This document shows positions 24,711 through 35,832 of a stretch of DNA of 64,000 nt, piece by piece. Within the stretch, counting starts at the first letter, position 1. Every line of letters starts with the position of its first letter. The notes below the pieces were generated by a model that was given only the letters and a program-made list of their open reading frames with translations, did no database searches and was not told the origin of the DNA. The position numbers were made by a program, and so were the translations under genes. Origin of the DNA: Magnolia sinica (lineage: Eukaryota > Streptophyta > Magnoliopsida > Magnoliales > Magnoliaceae); contig NC_080582.1 of assembly GCF_029962835.1 (NCBI RefSeq), positions 16,128,032 to 16,192,031 of the forward strand. Direction: 5' to 3'.

Positions 24711-24989
24711 TGTTGTAAACCATACCCTCCATTAGACTGGGCTCCATCATGATGCATGTGTTTCATCCAACTGTCCATCCATTTTTGGAGATAATTTAAG
24801 GCCCATTTTATGAGGCCCATTGTGATGTATGCAGGCCCATGTGACTAGGCCCACGTGGATGCATTTGTGGCCCGTCATTGAGGCCTACCTTGATATATGC
24901 ATACGAGACCCATGCATGGGGCCCATTCGATGTATTAGAGGCCCAATGGGATGTACATGAGGCCCATTTCTTGATTTATGTGTTGACCC

Positions 24990-25086
24990 NNNNNNNNNNN
25001 NNNNNNNNNNNNNNNNNNNNNNNNNNNNNNNNNNNNNNNNNNNNNNNNNNNNNNNNNNNNNNNNNNNNNNNNNNNNNNNNNNNNNN
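24990..25086. other. Assembly gap (97 N)
   Basis: Undetermined bases. The sequence on the two sides belongs to different elements (long LTR on the left, reversed LTR of another family on the right). Confidence 0.99.
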
Positions 25087-25495
25087 GGTTTTCAGCCAAA
25101 AATAGTAAGTGTCCAATTTGTCCAAACCATGTTATTCTCTTATTTTTTCTAAGCCATTTTTGTGTTGGGCACGACTCCTACAACTTAAAGGATAAAAAGT
25201 TATGATTTAACTAAAACTTACTATTTATAGTAAAAATGAAAATAAAATAGACTTTTGATCGTAGATCTGATGGAATCTCACAAATCCGGCATGGGAAACC
25301 TAGGATAGCTGGTTGGTTGGCTAAAGTAGCTTCTCCTACCCCAAAATCATAATGATACGTTGAAAAACTCATTTGGGTTTGCGAGATACGACTATTTTAA
25401 GGTTCTGTCGGTCTTGATCATCTCTGCCTCCGATCGGGCCATATCTGGTCCATCTTTATCATGAAAGTGTCGGCGTTAGAGAAGGTCTTATGCGG
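25087..25495 (-). repeat. LTR fragment of the chromovirus-type family, reversed
   Basis: The reverse complement matches the 5' LTR at 17609: ggttttcagccaaaaatagt is the inverse of the actatttttggccgaaaacc region near 17990-18012. Further on, gcgagatacgactatttt and ggtccatctttatcatgaaa match the LTR start region in inverse order. Its far end lies in the gap, and the tip near 25490 is diverged. Confidence 0.65.
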
Positions 25496-25499
25496 TGAT

Positions 25500-25880
25500 T
25501 CTCCTAAAAACTGGAGATGAAAGGGACCAAATGATTGTACTTCAATTTTTTCCAGTAATGCCTGGGAGGGTACTGCTTCTCCCTAAATGCAGTTATTCCA
25601 CTCATTGCAGATTTTCCAACAAAACATTGGAGAGAACGAATCAAGAGTACTTTCCTCTTTCCTATAAAGGACTGTTTCTGCAATTACTTGAGACTGCTCC
25701 AACCGTCTCCCTCCTGGTCCATGCAATTCCAAAGTGATTGGAAAAAAAACAGTGCAAAAACAAGCCACTGAACAATGGAGGAATAGGTGAACTGATTCCT
25801 CTCCTTCATTGCACCTGTTTGGGAAGCTAACACCTCTTTTCTTTGGTTGGAGCTTTGCTAAGTGCACACGTGTGTGCAAT
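25500..25880 (-). pseudogene. LINE ORF2 remnant: zinc-binding tail (zf-RVT)
   Basis: On the minus strand, KKRGVSFPNRC is followed by EESVHLFLHCSVA and, further on, ICNEWNN. This resembles the cysteine/histidine domain at the C terminus of plant LINE reverse transcriptases (the pattern NRC..C...E...HL..HC). It is short and frame-broken, and no poly-A tail is obvious. It is non-functional. Confidence 0.6.
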
Positions 25881-26189
25881 AGAGCCCATGTACATGCCAC
25901 TCGTGTGCCAGCATGTCATGATAGGTTCAAGATCGAATCCATCCATCAGAAAGGAACCACTAGATTGAGGCCCCATCCTGAGAATCAGGTTGATCCACTA
26001 GTCAGGTGGGTCACAGTCTGCAAGACAAATGAGCTACTCTAAAAAAAATGGATAAAGTTTTCTAACCCGTCCACCTGTTTCTAGTATTGGGGCCCACTTG
26101 ATGAGTGGACCAGATTTATTTTTGGGAGAACATGTAGAAGGTCGGACCAATCTGATGGATGGATTGGATCTCGCACCTATGTGCCATGC

Positions 26190-26400
26190 TGTCAGTCATC
26201 ATCCCATGGAAGGAGCGAGCAGAGGCCCGCTTCCTTGTCTGACAAATTCCTCCTACAAGGGGGAGACCAAACTACCACATCCGGATCATGAAGAAACATT
26301 GAGCAAGGGAGAGCTCCCCATCTGGGGCAAGACTTGCTAACCTCGGAAACTCCTCCTGGAGGGACCTCTCTCCGATCCACAGGTCTTTCCAGAACTGATT
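26190..26400 (-). pseudogene. LINE ORF2 remnant: segment upstream of the zinc-binding tail
   Basis: Minus-strand frames give FWKDLWIGERSLQEEFPRL with LASLA following, then in another frame HDPDVVVWSPPCRRN. Both resemble the linker that precedes zf-RVT in plant LINEs. The order relative to 25500-25880 is right for one element, with a foreign segment (25880-26190) in between. Confidence 0.55.
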
Positions 26401-26769
26401 TGCTGCCTGTCACCGCATGAGAATCTGACCCTCTCCTTAAACTTGTCCACCACTCTACAGACTGCCTTACACAGCCCAGAAGTTCTATATAAAGACGTCC
26501 TTAACCCACCAGCCCCTTTCCTCGATTCTTCCCCAACTTCTGGGAGAGTGACCTGCTTTAGTTTCCCTAACAGCTGGTGAATTCCTCAGCCTTTGCCTTT
26601 GAGGTTCCTTGTGAATGTCAAGTTTCATTCCGGTCTACCATCAACTGACACTTTTTTTCTGCAAGGTGATTTTGAATAAACTTGGGAGTTGGCCCCCAGT
26701 GACAACCCATCCATACTTCTTCACATTCCTGTTTCTACTTATTTGTTTTTTCCCTTTCCAACACCCAAC

Positions 26770-27050
26770 TTCAAGTTGTGTTGGATCTGGTTGTCAAAAT
26801 CCTCAGTTTGGGTTCGTATTGGAAAAGCCAGCCTGATTTGATGTCAGGTTGGATTCGGGTTGAGCAAATTCAGGTTGGATTAGGATGTGTTGGGAATAAT
26901 TACATCTATTTGGGTTGGGTCTGGTCAGGTTGGGTCCAGTTGGATCGAGTATGGTGTAAGTCAGGTTGGGTTGGGTTGCGAGTTGGGTCCTCTTGAGGTC
27001 AGCTTGGGCTCCGGTTGACCCCCCAACCTGACCCAACCCAGTCGAGTTGC
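26770..27050. repeat. G/T-rich ggttggg-type repeat
   Basis: Degenerate tandem words (caggttgg, gggttggg, ggttgggtcc) run to about 27010, followed by the complement-like ccccaacctgacccaaccc. Such sequence is common in short plant MITEs. The 26400-26770 stretch before it shows no gene. Confidence 0.45.
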
Positions 27051-27209
27051 ACTCCTGATCCTGACACCCTTTTTAGCCATGCATCTTGTCCAACGTTGTG
27101 CTTATGTGCTGTTGCTGTTTTAGGAATATATTCGTACAGTCAATTCGTCCAACCATCTGCTGACATTGATTACTTATGTACCAGTGCTCAATGCAACTGC
27201 GCAACTTAG

Positions 27210-27650
27210 CAGGAACTGTCTGCTCTGCAATCTGAATTGGATCGGATCCAATACTTACTGAAAATTGTTGATCCAATGGGAGAAGCTGCTCGGAGGAGGG
27301 ATTCAAAAGCCCAGACATCAAAATCTAACCAGCCAGATATTCCTATTTCCAACATCACAAAAAGGCTTTCAGTGGAGCAAAAGAAAAGCTCTACGCTAGC
27401 AAAGCCTGCAAATGGTTCCTCCCATAAAGATAAAAGTCTTCCCTTAGAAACAAGTAAACCTCCATAAGGTGATGAAGCTGTTAGTGACGGCATAGAAAGC
27501 AAAGTGGCCACATACACGGTCACAAAGCCTATATGGCTTGGTGCTACAGAGGACATGTAAGTGAAAGAGAAGCAACATGTACATGATGAAGCGCCACAAA
27601 AAATGTATGAATCTGACGACTTTGTTGACATCTGGGAAAGTGGCATTTGA
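27210..27650 (+). pseudogene. Exon remnant of an FHA-domain kanadaptin-like protein
   Basis: An open segment begins directly after an acceptor-like cttag (27205-27209) with QELSALQSELDRIQYLLKI, then DPMGEAARRRDSK. After a linker come TYTVTKPIWLGATED and YESDDFVD. From memory, these match a conserved internal region of plant homologues of kanadaptin (FHA-domain, SLC4A1AP-like, nuclear/RNA-related). The frame is held for 147 codons but has TAA at 27465-27467 and 27558-27560. No other exons are visible; the FHA domain is absent. The second TAA sits in a GTAAGT donor-like word, so an intron start there is an alternative. I call it a pseudogene fragment with moderate confidence in the family. Confidence 0.55.
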
Positions 27651-28064
27651 TACTATGGACTGTCAACAACAAGAAAAGATACTTTGATTTCTAACCATCA
27701 TTCATTCATTCCACAATAAATATAGGTCAACAGTTAAGAAGTAGAAAAAAAAAATTAGCTCCATGATTTAATGTTGAAGAGAGTATATACTGTTTAATCT
27801 TTTATCATGAACAAAATAAAGTAATTTACCTTTTACTAAATGATTCTTAAAATGCCCCCAGCAATTTAGAAACATAAAATGAATGCCAAGTGAAGCTTAA
27901 AATAGAAGAGAATAAGTATAATTTGAATTGTAAATTGTAAGATTTAAATTATAGAATCGTAGGATTCATATAAAGAGGGATTCAAGGTGAGATTCAAATA
28001 GTTTTGCTTAAGATTCAACTCAAATCCTAAATTGCAAATAGTAGGATTTTGATGACTATGCGCT
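27651..28064. other. AT-rich sequence without recognisable genes
   Basis: No gene or named repeat is seen. It has short local repeats (gattcaa, ggattca) at 27960-28060 and ends at the Athila-type insertion. Confidence 0.5.
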
Positions 28065-28529
28065 TGTTTAATAAAATATTGCATATCAGACCCATTCATT
28101 GCATGGATTTACAAGCATGACACCGTTTAATAGCCTAATTTAATTGAATTTGTGATGCAGGGCGTCTTCATGAGCTTGGACTGAGAAAGGACACTAAAAA
28201 GCATGGATTTACCGATCTGATGACACTAAAGCATGGGACGGACTCTAGAAGACCAAGAGCGACGAAATTATACACCAGGGGTCCGCAGAAATCGAGGAAT
28301 CGAAGCTCAAGTGGCCTGAAAAGTGTCCAAAATGCAAGATCATAGGGTTCCCACCATCTGATCAGTTCGAAACTTCACACGTGGCTTGAGGACCATAAAT
28401 AAACCGTACACGTAAAATTTCAGCCCTTGGATCACTATGAAAGTGGTACAGGTATCAGTCCCTGTGGATTCGACCTCGGTCTTACCGAGTTTATTACTAC
28501 ATCACAACCCTGCACTTGGGGAGTGAACA
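28065..28529 (+). repeat. 5' LTR of the Athila-type element
   Basis: The LTR runs from TGTTTAATAAAATATTGC to CTTGGGGAGTGAACA, about 465 bp. The stretch 28106-28371 is identical to 35876-36141, whereas the ~40 bp before and the ~80 bp after differ strongly from the 3' LTR. The last ~79 bp match again with three differences. Confidence 0.85.
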
Positions 28530-28535
28530 AGTTTT

Positions 28536-28553
28536 TGGCGCCGTTGCCGGGGA
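28536..28553 (+). other. Primer-binding site complementary to tRNA-Asp
   Basis: The 18 bases tggcgccgttgccgggga are, as I recall the plant tRNA-Asp(GTC) sequence, the exact complement of its 3' end including CCA. It starts 6 nt after the LTR. Reverse transcription would prime here. Confidence 0.85.
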
Positions 28554-28559
28554 CTGATA

Positions 28560-29160
28560 GTTACGATTTTCTGAAATTAATTGGTTTTAGGATTAGTTTA
28601 AGATTAGGATTTTACTAACCTTAGTTTTATTTATTTATTTATTTATTTCTATTTGAGTTCAAAACTAACTTGTTTCCTATTTTATAGGATCTGGACATAA
28701 GTTTCTCAATTGGTAATTCCTTCCTAATCTCTCTACTTTTTCATATTTTTAGAATTAGGGTTTAAATTTTAGAAATTTTCTAATTCTAGCACTTTTAGAA
28801 TCTAATTTATTTTCCTAAGTTATTTTTAGAATATTTTTTAGGAACTAACCTTCTTATTTTGTAGGCCTTTAAGATAGAAATTTCTAATTTGGTAAGCTTT
28901 TTCCCTACTCCCTATCTTTCAGTCCTCTTTTAATAATCTACTCTCTAGTTTAGATCTTTCCTAAGTTACTTTAGAAATTTCCACTTTCTTTTAAGAATTC
29001 CTTCTTTTAGAAATTAATTTACTGTTATTTTTCTTCTCTTTTTAGGAATCTAACTTATTTTTGTTTTATTTTGCAGGTTTTTAACTTAGGACTCCAATTT
29101 GGTAATTTCTTTCCAACTCTCTCTTTCTTTCTAGATTTTCTTTTCCTTTCTTAGGATTAG
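28560..29160 (+). repeat. Leader with three degenerate ~180-210 bp units
   Basis: This T-rich untranslated leader contains three similar 25-27 bp blocks at 28688-28712, 28865-28891 and 29077-29101. Each is preceded by ttttatag, ttttgtag or ttttgcag and followed by gtaat or gtaag, so each looks like a tiny exon between splice sites. No coding content is evident. Confidence 0.6.
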
Positions 29161-29181
29161 GTTTTTAATCGAGGGCTGCGA

Positions 29182-30400
29182 GTGTTTTTCATGCCCAAGT
29201 GGGCCCGTGACGACACTCGACGTCTCTTGACTGAAGGAGGATTGGTTGAGGGGTTGACTATCCATCGCAGGACTAGACACCACTCGAAATCCCCTGAGTT
29301 AAGTGAAGTTATGGCTGAAGACCAACCTCCTCTACTCCCACCCAGGGTGGAGGATACCCAAGATGAGAATGAGGTGCAACAGGCACCCCCGCCTCGTACT
29401 TTACGAGATTTTCTACAACCGGCGCGGGAGTGAGTACGCCTCATGCATGATTTTTCCTGAAAACACAGGACAAATGGACATCAAGCCAGGAGTTAACCAA
29501 CTCCTTCCCAAATTCCATGGACTTGAATCTGAAAGTCCATATTTACATTTGAAAGAGTTCGATGAGATAATAGCTGCATTATGTTTTCCTAATGTATCTG
29601 AGGATACAATTAGGCTGAAACTCTTTCCTTTTTCCTTAAAAGAGAAAGCTAAGACGTGGTTACATTCACTGCGTCCTAGATCCATTGGCACATGGAACGA
29701 TATGCAGAGGGAATTCATAAAAAAATTCTTCCCACATCATAAAACGATTACCCTCAGAAAAGCGATCATGAACTTTGCCCAAAAGGAAGATGAAACATTC
29801 TTTCAATGTTGGGAAAGGTTCAAAGATTTGGTCAGTTCATGCCCACAACACGGATTTGAAACGTGGCGCATTACAAATTTTTTCTATGATGGACTGACAT
29901 CTTCCATGCGCCAAATGGTCGAGACAATGTGTAATGGAGAGTTCATTAATAAAGATATCGACGAGGTATGGGACTACCTCGATAGTTTGGCTGAAAAAAC
30001 ACAATCTTGGGACTATTACCCAAAGTCGAACACCACGTCTAGGCCGACTCAATTAAAGGAGAAAGGTGGATTATATCTCTTGAAAGAAGAGGATGATCTC
30101 AAGTGTAAAGTGACTACACTCATAAGGAAAGTTGAGGCCATGGAAGGAAAGAAGGATAAGGTCAATGAAATGGTTTTGCGGCATCTGTGATTGCAACATT
30201 CACACAATTAAAATTGTCCTACAATACCGCCTTCGAGGAGTGTTGAATGAACAAGCCAATGCCGTAAATAACTATCAAAGACCTTTTCTTGGACCTAACT
30301 CCAACACATACAATCCTGGTGGAAAAATCATCCAAACTTTAGTTGGAGGAATGGACAAACGGCGACTCCTCCAGGTTTCTTCAATCAAAATCCAAATCAA
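29182..30400 (+). pseudogene. Athila-type gag, frameshifted
   Basis: It begins MPKWARDDTRRLLTEGG at 29182, changes frame near 29430, and carries the retrotransposon gag core (KTWLHSLRPRSIGTW, EFIKKFFPHHKT, FFQCWERFKDLVSSCPQ) at about 29650-29860. It reaches a stop at 30188-30190 and continues in further frames to the next open segment. The normal product forms the virus-like particle. The frame changes prevent a full-length protein. Confidence 0.8.
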
Positions 30401-31640
30401 GTGAAACCTCAAGAGGAACCGGTTCAAAATCCCATACAAGAGCTGGCTCAGGCAATGCGGGGAATTACAGATTTTATACAAAAGATAGATTCTCGTATGA
30501 TGGTTATAGAAAAGGGGATGCTTCCTGCACAACCTCTCCCCAATCCTAAACCGCAGTATGAGAATAATGATCCCAGCTCTTCAAATCAGATGGGGCATGC
30601 TAAATCCATCACCACTCTTAGGAGTGGGAAGATCATTGATAAAACTCTTCCGGTTAGGCCTGAAAAGCCTCAAGAACCAGAAGAGGACAACAATGATGGA
30701 ACCAGTGATGCCCCACAAAAAGTAGAACCGGAACTTCTAGAGAAGCCAGTTGCTCCATTCCCCCAACGGTTGGTTTCACCAAAACCTCTCTCTAACTCTC
30801 AGGATATTCTAGAGGTGTTGAAACAGGTGAAAGTCAATATTCCTCTACTTGATGTCGTCAAACAGATACCTTCATATGCCAAATTCCTGAAAGACTTATG
30901 CACGACCAAAAGACGGGAAATTATTCAAAAGAAAATCTTCTTGACTGAGAAAGTGAGTGTCATCCTAAAGCAAGACGTGCCACAGAAATTCAAGGATCCC
31001 GGTAGCCCAACCATATCATGTGTAATCGGGAACCATCGAATTGATCACGCACTTCTTGACTTAGGAGCGAGCGTCAATCTGATTCCCTACTCGGTATACA
31101 AACAGTTAGGTTTGGGTGAATTAAAACCCACCCTAACCACACTACAACTTGCTGATCGCTCTGTTCGTGTACCAAGAGGGATAATTGAGGATGTGTTGGT
31201 CCAAGTTGATAGATTTTACTACCCGGTAGATTTATCATCCCGGACACCGAACCCATCAATAACATGAGCACTCGATTCCCGTCATTCTTGGTCGCCCATT
31301 CCTTGCCACGTCAAATGCAATTATCAATTGCGGGGAATGGTATCATGACTATGTCTTTTGGAAATTTGACATTGAAGTCAAACATCTTTTCAATAACGGC
31401 AGCAACTCAGAGGATGATGACGATTTCCACGATATTAACATGATTGACTCTTTCGTGGAAGATACGACACCTCTGACCTTATCCTCCGACCATCTAGAGA
31501 CGTGCCTGGCCCACTCCCATGATTTTGATGATGACATGATTAGGGAGACGTGCGCCCTGGTACTTGAAGTTAACCGATGGAGGCCATAATTTGAAGATTT
31601 GCCTCAAACTGATGTAGTGCCTTTACCGTCTGACCTCTAG
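30401..31640 (+). pseudogene. Athila-type gag tail and aspartic protease
   Basis: A proline-rich tail is followed by the protease core: SCVIGNHRIDHALLDLGAS at about 31015-31071, then VNLIPYSVYKQLGL. The catalytic triad reads D-L-G, as is usual for this lineage. The frame is lost at about 31235, and downstream protease sequence continues in another frame (STRFPSFLVAHS) to about 31440. It is inactive. Confidence 0.8.
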
Positions 31641-31646
31641 TTACTG

Positions 31647-32567
31647 ATGATTGACCTAAAACCTTTACCCTCTGATTTGAAATATATCTATTTAGGACAA
31701 GATGAGACATACCCAGTGATAATTTCTTCTCACTTGGAGCAAGAACAGGAGAGTATGCATATATCTACTCTCATTGAGCACAAAGGAGCCCTTGGATGGT
31801 CGATTGCGGACCTCAAGGGAATTGATCCCTCGATTTGTACTCACCACATATACCTTGAGGATAATGCAAAAACCGCTCGGCAACCACAACGTAGACTAAA
31901 TCCCAACATGAAGGAAGTGGTTAAGGCCGAGGTTCTTAAACTATTGGATGTGGGTATTATATACCCTATATCTGATAGTCAATGGGTGAGTCCAACTCAG
32001 GTGGTCCCTAAGAAGTCCGGAATCACCATCGTAGCTAATGCCAACAATGAACTCGTGCCAACTAGAGTCACTACTGGTTGGAGAATGTGCATTGACTACA
32101 GGAAGTTGAATACCGTCACGAGGAAAGACCACTTTCCTTTACCATTCATTGATCAGATCCTGGAAAGGTTAGCTGGTCATTCCTATTACAGTTTCCTTGA
32201 CGGGTATTCAGGCTACAACCAGATAGAGATAGCCCCTGAAGACCAGGAAAAGACCACATTTACATGTCCCTACGGCACCTTTGCCTATCGAAGGATGCCA
32301 TTCGGACTATGTAATGCCCCTGCCACCTTTCAGCGATGTATGCTTAGTATCTTTTCTGATATGGTAGGGCAATATCTAGAGGTCTTCATGGACGATTTCT
32401 CTATTTACGGTCCATCTTTCAGCAAGTGCTTGGAAAGTCTTAAATGTGTGCTGTTGAAAAGATGTGAAGAAAAGAACTTGGTACTTAATTGGGAGAAGTG
32501 CCATTTCATGGTTCAAGGGAATTGTCCTTGGACATATCATCTCGTCCAAAGGAATCGAGGTAGATAA
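31647..32567 (+). pseudogene. Athila-type reverse transcriptase
   Basis: The open segment of 306 residues contains GWRMCIDYRKLNTVTRKDHF, YSFLDGYSGYNQI, RRMPFGLCNAPATF and the catalytic FMDDFSIYG box near 32388. It breaks at about 32520-32560, where the sequence shifts frame before the connection domain. Confidence 0.85.
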
Positions 32568-33387
32568 GGCAAAAATCGATCTTATATCTAACCTACCTCC
32601 ACCCAAGAACATCGAGAGACGTGCGATCCTTCTTAGGACACGCAGATTTTATGAAGAGATTCATAAAGGACTTTAGTCTTCTCTCGTCCTTTATGTAATC
32701 TTCTTCAAAAGGATGCTCCGTCCGAGTGGACTGAGCAATGCCAAGAAGCTTTCACCAAGCTTAAAGGCACGTTAACCACTACATGCAACCACTCCATTGG
32801 AGCCTTCCTTTTGAGCTTATGTGCGACGCTTCGATTATGCTCTTGGGGCGGTCTTAGGCCGGAGAAAAGATAAGAAGCCCTACGTCATTCATTACGCAGT
32901 AGAACTTTACTTCCCCAGTGAACTACTCGACTACGGAAAAGGAACTCTTAGCCGTAGTGTTCGCCTTGGACAAATTTAGGTCCTACTTGATTGGATCCAA
33001 GATCATTATCTACAGATCATGCGGCACTTAAATATCTTCTTTCTAAGAATGATTCTAAGCCCCGCTGATACGATGGATCCTCCTACTTCAAGAATTTGAT
33101 TTGGAAATTAAAGATAAAAAGGGAGTAGAGAACGTGAGTGGCTGATCACCTTTCTCGCCTTAATACCTCCGAGTCCCTTGAGACGACGCATATCAATGAT
33201 ATGTTCCCGGACGAATAACTGTTTTGAGTCTCCCATTCACCTTGGTTGATATTGCTAATTATCTTGCTACGGGTGCTATACGACACTTTGGACTGCGCAA
33301 GATAAGAAGAAATTTTCACCGAGGTGCGCCTTTTTCCGGGATGATCCTTATTTATTTAAATATTGCCCAGGACCAAATTTTAAGGAG
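32560..33387 (+). pseudogene. Athila-type RNase H region, dense small indels
   Basis: RNase H pieces can be recognised in alternating frames (for example LMCDAS at about 32818 and KKPYVIHYA at about 32873), with frame changes every ~50-150 bp. The indel density is far higher than in the reverse transcriptase or integrase on either side. Confidence 0.7.
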
Positions 33388-34524
33388 ATGTGTACGACGA
33401 TGAGCATCGAGCATCATCTCCTTCTCGTCACTCGAGGCTGTGGTTGTCATTTTTCTGCTAAAAAGACCACGGCCAAGATTCTGCAGTGTGGCTTTTACTG
33501 GCCCACTATGTTCAGGGACACTCATGAGTTTTGCAAAGCTTGTGAGCGTTGTCAGAAATTGGGAGCATTGTCCCGTCGAAATATGATGCCCTTAAATCCC
33601 ATCCTTATCATTGAAGCATTTGATTGCTGGGGCATCGATTTCATGGGACCATTCCCCCAATCGTTTGGAAATCTGTATATTTTGCTCGCCGTGGATTATG
33701 TCACTAAATGGGTTGAAGCGATTCCGTGTCGAAAGAATGACCATCGCACGGTCATTAAATTCCTGAAAGAGAACATCCTTTCTCGATTCGGAACGCCTCG
33801 AGCCATCATTAGTGATGGGGGCTCACACTTTTGTAATAGACCATTCGAGAGCTTAATGAAGAAATACGGTATCTCTCATAAGGTAAGCACCCCATACCAT
33901 CCGCAGACAAGTGGACAAGCTGAGATTTCCAATAGGGAGATTAAACACATTTTGGAGAAAACGGTTAACCCAGATCGTAAGGATTGGTCAATCCGATTGA
34001 CCGATGCCTTATGGGCATACCGTACTGCCTTTAAAACCCCTATTGGAATGTCTCCCTTTAGACTTGTCTATGGAAAAGCTTGTCACTTGCCTGTGGAGTT
34101 GGAACATAAAGCGTACTGGGCGATCAAAAATCTTAATTTCAATCTGGACAACGCTGGCTCGCTACGCAAACTTCAATTGAATGAACTTGAAGAAATCCGG
34201 AATGATGCGTACGATAATTCGAGAATTTACAAGGACAAGATGAAAGCATTTCATGACCAACACATTTTGCGAAAATCATTCACGCCTGGTCAGAAGGTCC
34301 TTTTGTACAATTCTCGATTACATCTCTTCCCGGGTAAGCTTCGATCTCGTTGGACCGGCCCTTACATTGTTGTTACTGTTTTTCCTCATGGGGCCGTTGA
34401 GATAAGAGATCCCGACAATGGCAAGGAATTTAAAGTCAATGGCCATCGATTGAAACCATTTGTCGAGAAATTTGATTCAGAGGACATGTCCATGCCTCTG
34501 ACTGATCCTGTTTACCAAGAATGA
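33388..34524 (+). CDS. Athila-type integrase (open segment of a defective pol)
   Basis: This 378-residue open segment carries the zinc-binding domain ([11 protein letters not shown]), the DDE core ([31 protein letters not shown]) and a C-terminal region with RWTGPYIV, a GPY/F-like motif. Integrase joins element cDNA to the genome. It lacks its own start signal and would normally be cut from a polyprotein, which upstream frameshifts prevent. It is the least damaged part of the element. Confidence 0.8.
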   Translation: MCTTMSIEHHLLLVTRGCGCHFSAKKTTAKILQCGFYWPTMFRDTHEFCKACERCQKLGALSRRNMMPLNPILIIEAFDCWGIDFMGPFPQSFGNLYILLAVDYVTKWVEAIPCRKNDHRTVIKFLKENILSRFGTPRAIISDGGSHFCNRPFESLMKKYGISHKVSTPYHPQTSGQAEISNREIKHILEKTVNPDRKDWSIRLTDALWAYRTAFKTPIGMSPFRLVYGKACHLPVELEHKAYWAIKNLNFNLDNAGSLRKLQLNELEEIRNDAYDNSRIYKDKMKAFHDQHILRKSFTPGQKVLLYNSRLHLFPGKLRSRWTGPYIVVTVFPHGAVEIRDPDNGKEFKVNGHRLKPFVEKFDSEDMSMPLTDPVYQE

Positions 34525-35440
34525 TCTCCTAGTCTGATGGAGGTATAGGTAGGTTTCTGGTTTTCTTAGGTCTAGGGTAGTTGCTTTATTTGTCTGGCTG
34601 AAGACGGTAAACTTAGCGCTCCTGGGAGGCAACCCAGCTTTTCAACTTATTTCATTTTCCTAGCAAGTTCAATGTTTGTGGGTAACATTACTGCAAACCC
34701 TCACGAGACTACAACTCGTCCACTAGGGGTAACCTAGGGGTTTAAAGGCTTGTTGCATGCGCTAAATGCAATCGAGAGCACCTGCGAAAGTGGTATAGGT
34801 AGGATTTTATTTTTGTTAGTTTTGTGTTACTTTCTCTCTCGTGCTGACCGGATCCCATGCTGCGATCTCTTGGAAAGTCTCTCACGATTCATCATCCAGG
34901 TACTATCTTCCCTTCACTTTTTCTTTACTTTTGTTGTTCTAGGCGCATTCCATACTCATATCCTTTACATTGAGGACAATGTAGCTTTTAAGTTGGGGGT
35001 GGGAGATTAGGTTACCTAATCAGTATTTTCTTGAGCAAAAATTGTGAAAACTTTTAAATTTTCTCTGGACTTTCTGGTGAATTCAAAGTGATTGGACGAC
35101 CATCTTTGATTTAGAATTACAGGATATGGAATGTTGGTGATTTACTGCTCTTGGATTCAGTTGCTCGTTAGATTTCACAGTTAAGTTTAATCCATGATTA
35201 GAAGTTGTAAACATTGATTGAGTCATGATTTCACATGTCACATCTCGCTTACACATTAAGATTTCAGTTTGAAACTGAAGGGTTAATTTGGTGATCAGTA
35301 AGCATAGAAGGAACCAATTTGAACAATTGCCCGTCAAGATCAATTAAAAGGAAGATAGACCGTTGAGAAAAGTTAGGCAAAGAATCTTCACTATAGGTTT
35401 GCTCCCTATAAGTGTGGACTTCATTCCCCTTCTTTGTTTT

Positions 35441-35471
<31 letters not shown>

Positions 35472-35832
35472 GATAAAGAAATGAAAAGATGATCTTTGAG
35501 GCAAGCTTTGGTTATTATGAATTCTCTTGTTGATTACCAAAGATATCCTGAAATTAAGAATTGAATATTAATGTTGAAAGTTGGGATTACACTTTACATC
35601 TGTGGAACTCAATGTTTAGAATTATTTCTAATTAAGGGACTAATACTTTGAATGAAGTTTATCATGTGTTTGAGTCTAAGAGAGAGTAAGGCCCAACATT
35701 CATGAATTGTTGAATTCTGAATATCTAGATTGTTTTTCCAAAATCACTCGAGTTCATAGAAATTCTCCTGTAATTCTCAACTTATTTTTCGCATACTTTG
35801 CTCGGGACTAGCAAAATGCTGGTTGGGGGTTG
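34525..35832 (+). other. Athila 3' spacer and polypurine tract, no envelope-like frame
   Basis: Non-coding. It includes a short inverted motif (cctgggaggcaacccagc, about 34621-34638) that I associate with Athila-type spacers. A poly-A run lies at 35450-35471, and a G-rich tract (ggttgggggt, 35821-35830) sits just before the 3' LTR, where plus-strand priming would occur. The small frame at 34750-35010 has no known domain. Confidence 0.6.

Larger units (their letters stand above)
22496..24989 (+). mobile_element. Long Del/Tekay-like LTR, partial
   Basis: The sequence switches at 22496 to TGTAAGACCCGTGTCC, an opening typical of the long LTRs of plant Del/Tekay chromoviruses. It interrupts the integrase frame. 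The five bases before it are acatg, a possible target duplication whose partner would lie beyond the gap. The region is C-rich and then repeat-rich, with no retrotransposon coding sequence before the Ns. Del-type LTRs can exceed 2 kb, which fits. The open frames at 22582-23343 here are low-complexity and I do not treat them as genes. Confidence 0.5.

Noticed and set aside
25495-25737. Plus-strand open frame of 80 codons
   Set aside because: Antisense shadow of the LINE zinc-binding tail.
28050-28070. A 5-bp target duplication for the Athila-type element
   Set aside because: The flanks share gct or gcttg, but the reading depends on where the diverged LTR tip is placed. Not assigned.
34750-35010. 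Possible envelope-like frame of the Athila element
   Set aside because: Only 86 codons with no start context or domain, much too short for an envelope-like protein.
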